64,000 bases of DNA from Zhengitettix transpicula (taxonomy: Eukaryota; Arthropoda; Insecta; Orthoptera; Tetrigidae), in contig CM073591.1 in NCBI GenBank assembly GCA_037074705.1, positions 84,052,032-84,116,031 on the forward strand, given 5' to 3'. The notes below the pieces were generated by a model, which worked only from the letters and a program-made list of their open reading frames with translations, did no database searches and was not told where the DNA came from. The position numbers were made by a program, and so were the translations under genes. Positions 62,464-64,000 of this stretch are shown in pieces (the first letter of the stretch is position 1; each line of letters begins with the position of its first letter).

Positions 62464-64000
62464 TTAATAATGAAAAAACATTCAATATGCAAACTCAAAA
62501 TAGGAAAACTAGATTTGCAAATTTTAGGGAATTAAATGAAGCTGACATTAAACCGCAAACCATAACGAGAACATCAAACACTATAATATTTACTTTCAAA
62601 TTGTATTAATAATCAAATGTCAAAATATGAAATCTCGTTTCAGACTGTTTTACATAATTACTTTGTTATCAATTAATTATCATCCCTATGAGACATCAAC
62701 TTTTTGCATGTAGAGGAACAATATAAAGCGCGTGTTTCACAAATTGAATTACAGCTGGACGTATAAAAGTACAATACGTACGTTCACATTGAATTACGAA
62801 CATTTATTCGGACAGAACGTCATTTATTGAGAGTTTGGAAAGAGAAGAGGGAAAGAGAGGGCTAGTAGAAGGGGTTCCCTGATGTTGCAGTGAAACTCAT
62901 TTCCCTTTGAAGTTGATTGACTGTATTCATGCCAGTTCTGTGTGTAATTGGTATTTTTATTCACCAACAAAAAGTAATCGGCCTACATATATATATTTCC
63001 CAGTTTCATCAATGCTAACGATCAGCTTTGGCCGTTATTTCAATAATACAGGATATATGTTTGAAAAATAATTTTTCCAGGCCCTTTCATCTCGGTCCGT
63101 ATTATAAATACCACCAAATAAAATCCACATAGGACAGAAAGCTTCTGAGAATATTAGATTTCTTAATCTGTTTTCGCCAATATTTGGTGCGTTATTTTGA
63201 AGTAAAACATACATTCACTTGAACAGAAAACACAAACTCGAATTAATAGATGATAACGACGAGGTATAGTGAGCAGGATAATCAGTGATTAGAAGTTGAA
63301 ATGATATGCGTAGTCGATGATGACCATATTATTAATGGTAATTACACTTAAAAATGACTCTCATAGTTATAAAGATAAGGGATATTGGTTCAATCTAATT
63401 ATTAACGTTGGGCAACTCTACTCATATATCAATGTTATCGGCCGAACAGCAGTGCAGGACAAATTCCAGTATCGTTACGAAAGTTAAAGAGGAACGAAAG
63501 GCAAGGTAAACTCTTCACGAACACACACAATGTAAAAGCCACTTTTCTCTGGTGTGCTGCGAATGTAATCGGAAAAGCTGTGGAAAGGAATTTCAATCCA
63601 ATGCATCATGCTAAAACATAATTCTGTGATAATCATGTCACAGAGTTATTTTATTTTTAAATTGTTAGGGTCTCGAAATATTGCCACTTAAAAGTATCGA
63701 GACACAAAAGTTTAACTGTGTACTGAAATGAAACGTTATTACTTTCAGGAAAATTGCGTTTTAATTCGAGGACTGAAATGAAAAATGGCAAACGTCGAAG
63801 CGTTTTATGGAGCACGATACAGATAATTTGCTGGAGAGCGGGACATCGAGAAACATTGCCCTTGAGTGGGATTTATATGCAATAATCAATCAAATCACTC
63901 TCTTGGCATGAATTCAGCTTGTGTAATCTTCGGCTGCCTAGGGGAGAATTTTCGCTTGGCAGTAAGCTCCGACAAATTGTCGTCATTTTTTGTGTAATAA
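62464..64000. other. AT-rich DNA, no gene seen
   Basis: No repeat boundary or coding potential recognised up to the window end. Confidence 0.55.

Overview
This window reads as intergenic or intronic DNA of a eukaryote, most likely an arthropod and plausibly an insect with a large, repeat-rich genome. The sequence is A+T-rich with many stop codons in all frames. It contains long AT and GT/GA microsatellites, poly(A)-tailed retroposons with target-site duplications (TSDs), decayed LINE reverse transcriptases, and Helitron-type ends. I see no operon structure, rRNA, CRISPR array or intact multi-domain gene. Species assignment from the sequence alone is a guess; a cockroach or termite relative would fit but is not demonstrated.

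The dominant component is one G+C-rich retroposon family of about 520-550 bp (called family R here). It has a poly(A) end, a 23-nt hairpin at the other (5') end, and TSDs of 10-16 bp. Copies or fragments lie at 6457-8275, 10511-10648 (fragment), 15116-15513, 18746-20436 (three tandem copies), 37934-38494, 50860-51236, 55173-55730, and 58513-59689 (one truncated plus two full tandem copies). At three loci (6.4-8.3 kb, 18.7-20.4 kb, 58.6-59.7 kb) consecutive copies are separated by further copies of the same local TSD. Two of these arrays also end with the same sequence subtype. This is the most unusual signal in the window.

Other mobile DNA: Helitron-derived elements at 14400-15112 (minus), 42214-44130 (plus, carrying six to seven tandem units of about 280 bp), 44522-46520 (plus, complete A|TC...CTAG|T ends, 311-bp internal tandem repeat) and 61561-62463 (plus, degraded). 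LINE remnants: a Jockey-like RT C-terminus at 9858-10206 (plus), a CR1-like RT at 26263-26960 (minus), and a gag-like ORF1 pseudogene at 35621-36894 (minus). Fold-back and terminal-inverted-repeat elements lie at 5408-5575, 9166-9305, 11938-12062, 21892-22083 and 60030-60190. Two hammerhead-ribozyme-like cores (9441-9484 minus; 11978-12026 plus) resemble those carried by Penelope-like elements. A tRNA-derived SINE head lies at 12424-12520 (minus), and related sequence forms the fold-back at 9166-9305.

Possible host coding sequence is sparse and weak: a short ATG exon with a perfect GTAAGT donor at 13321-13357 next to a CpG-rich patch (13430-13580); a 50-codon ORF in strong Kozak context at 23870-24022; and G+C-richer blocks at 17210-17720 and 56130-56830 that keep open frames but that I do not recognise. 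The remaining stretches are A+T-rich DNA in which I see no gene.
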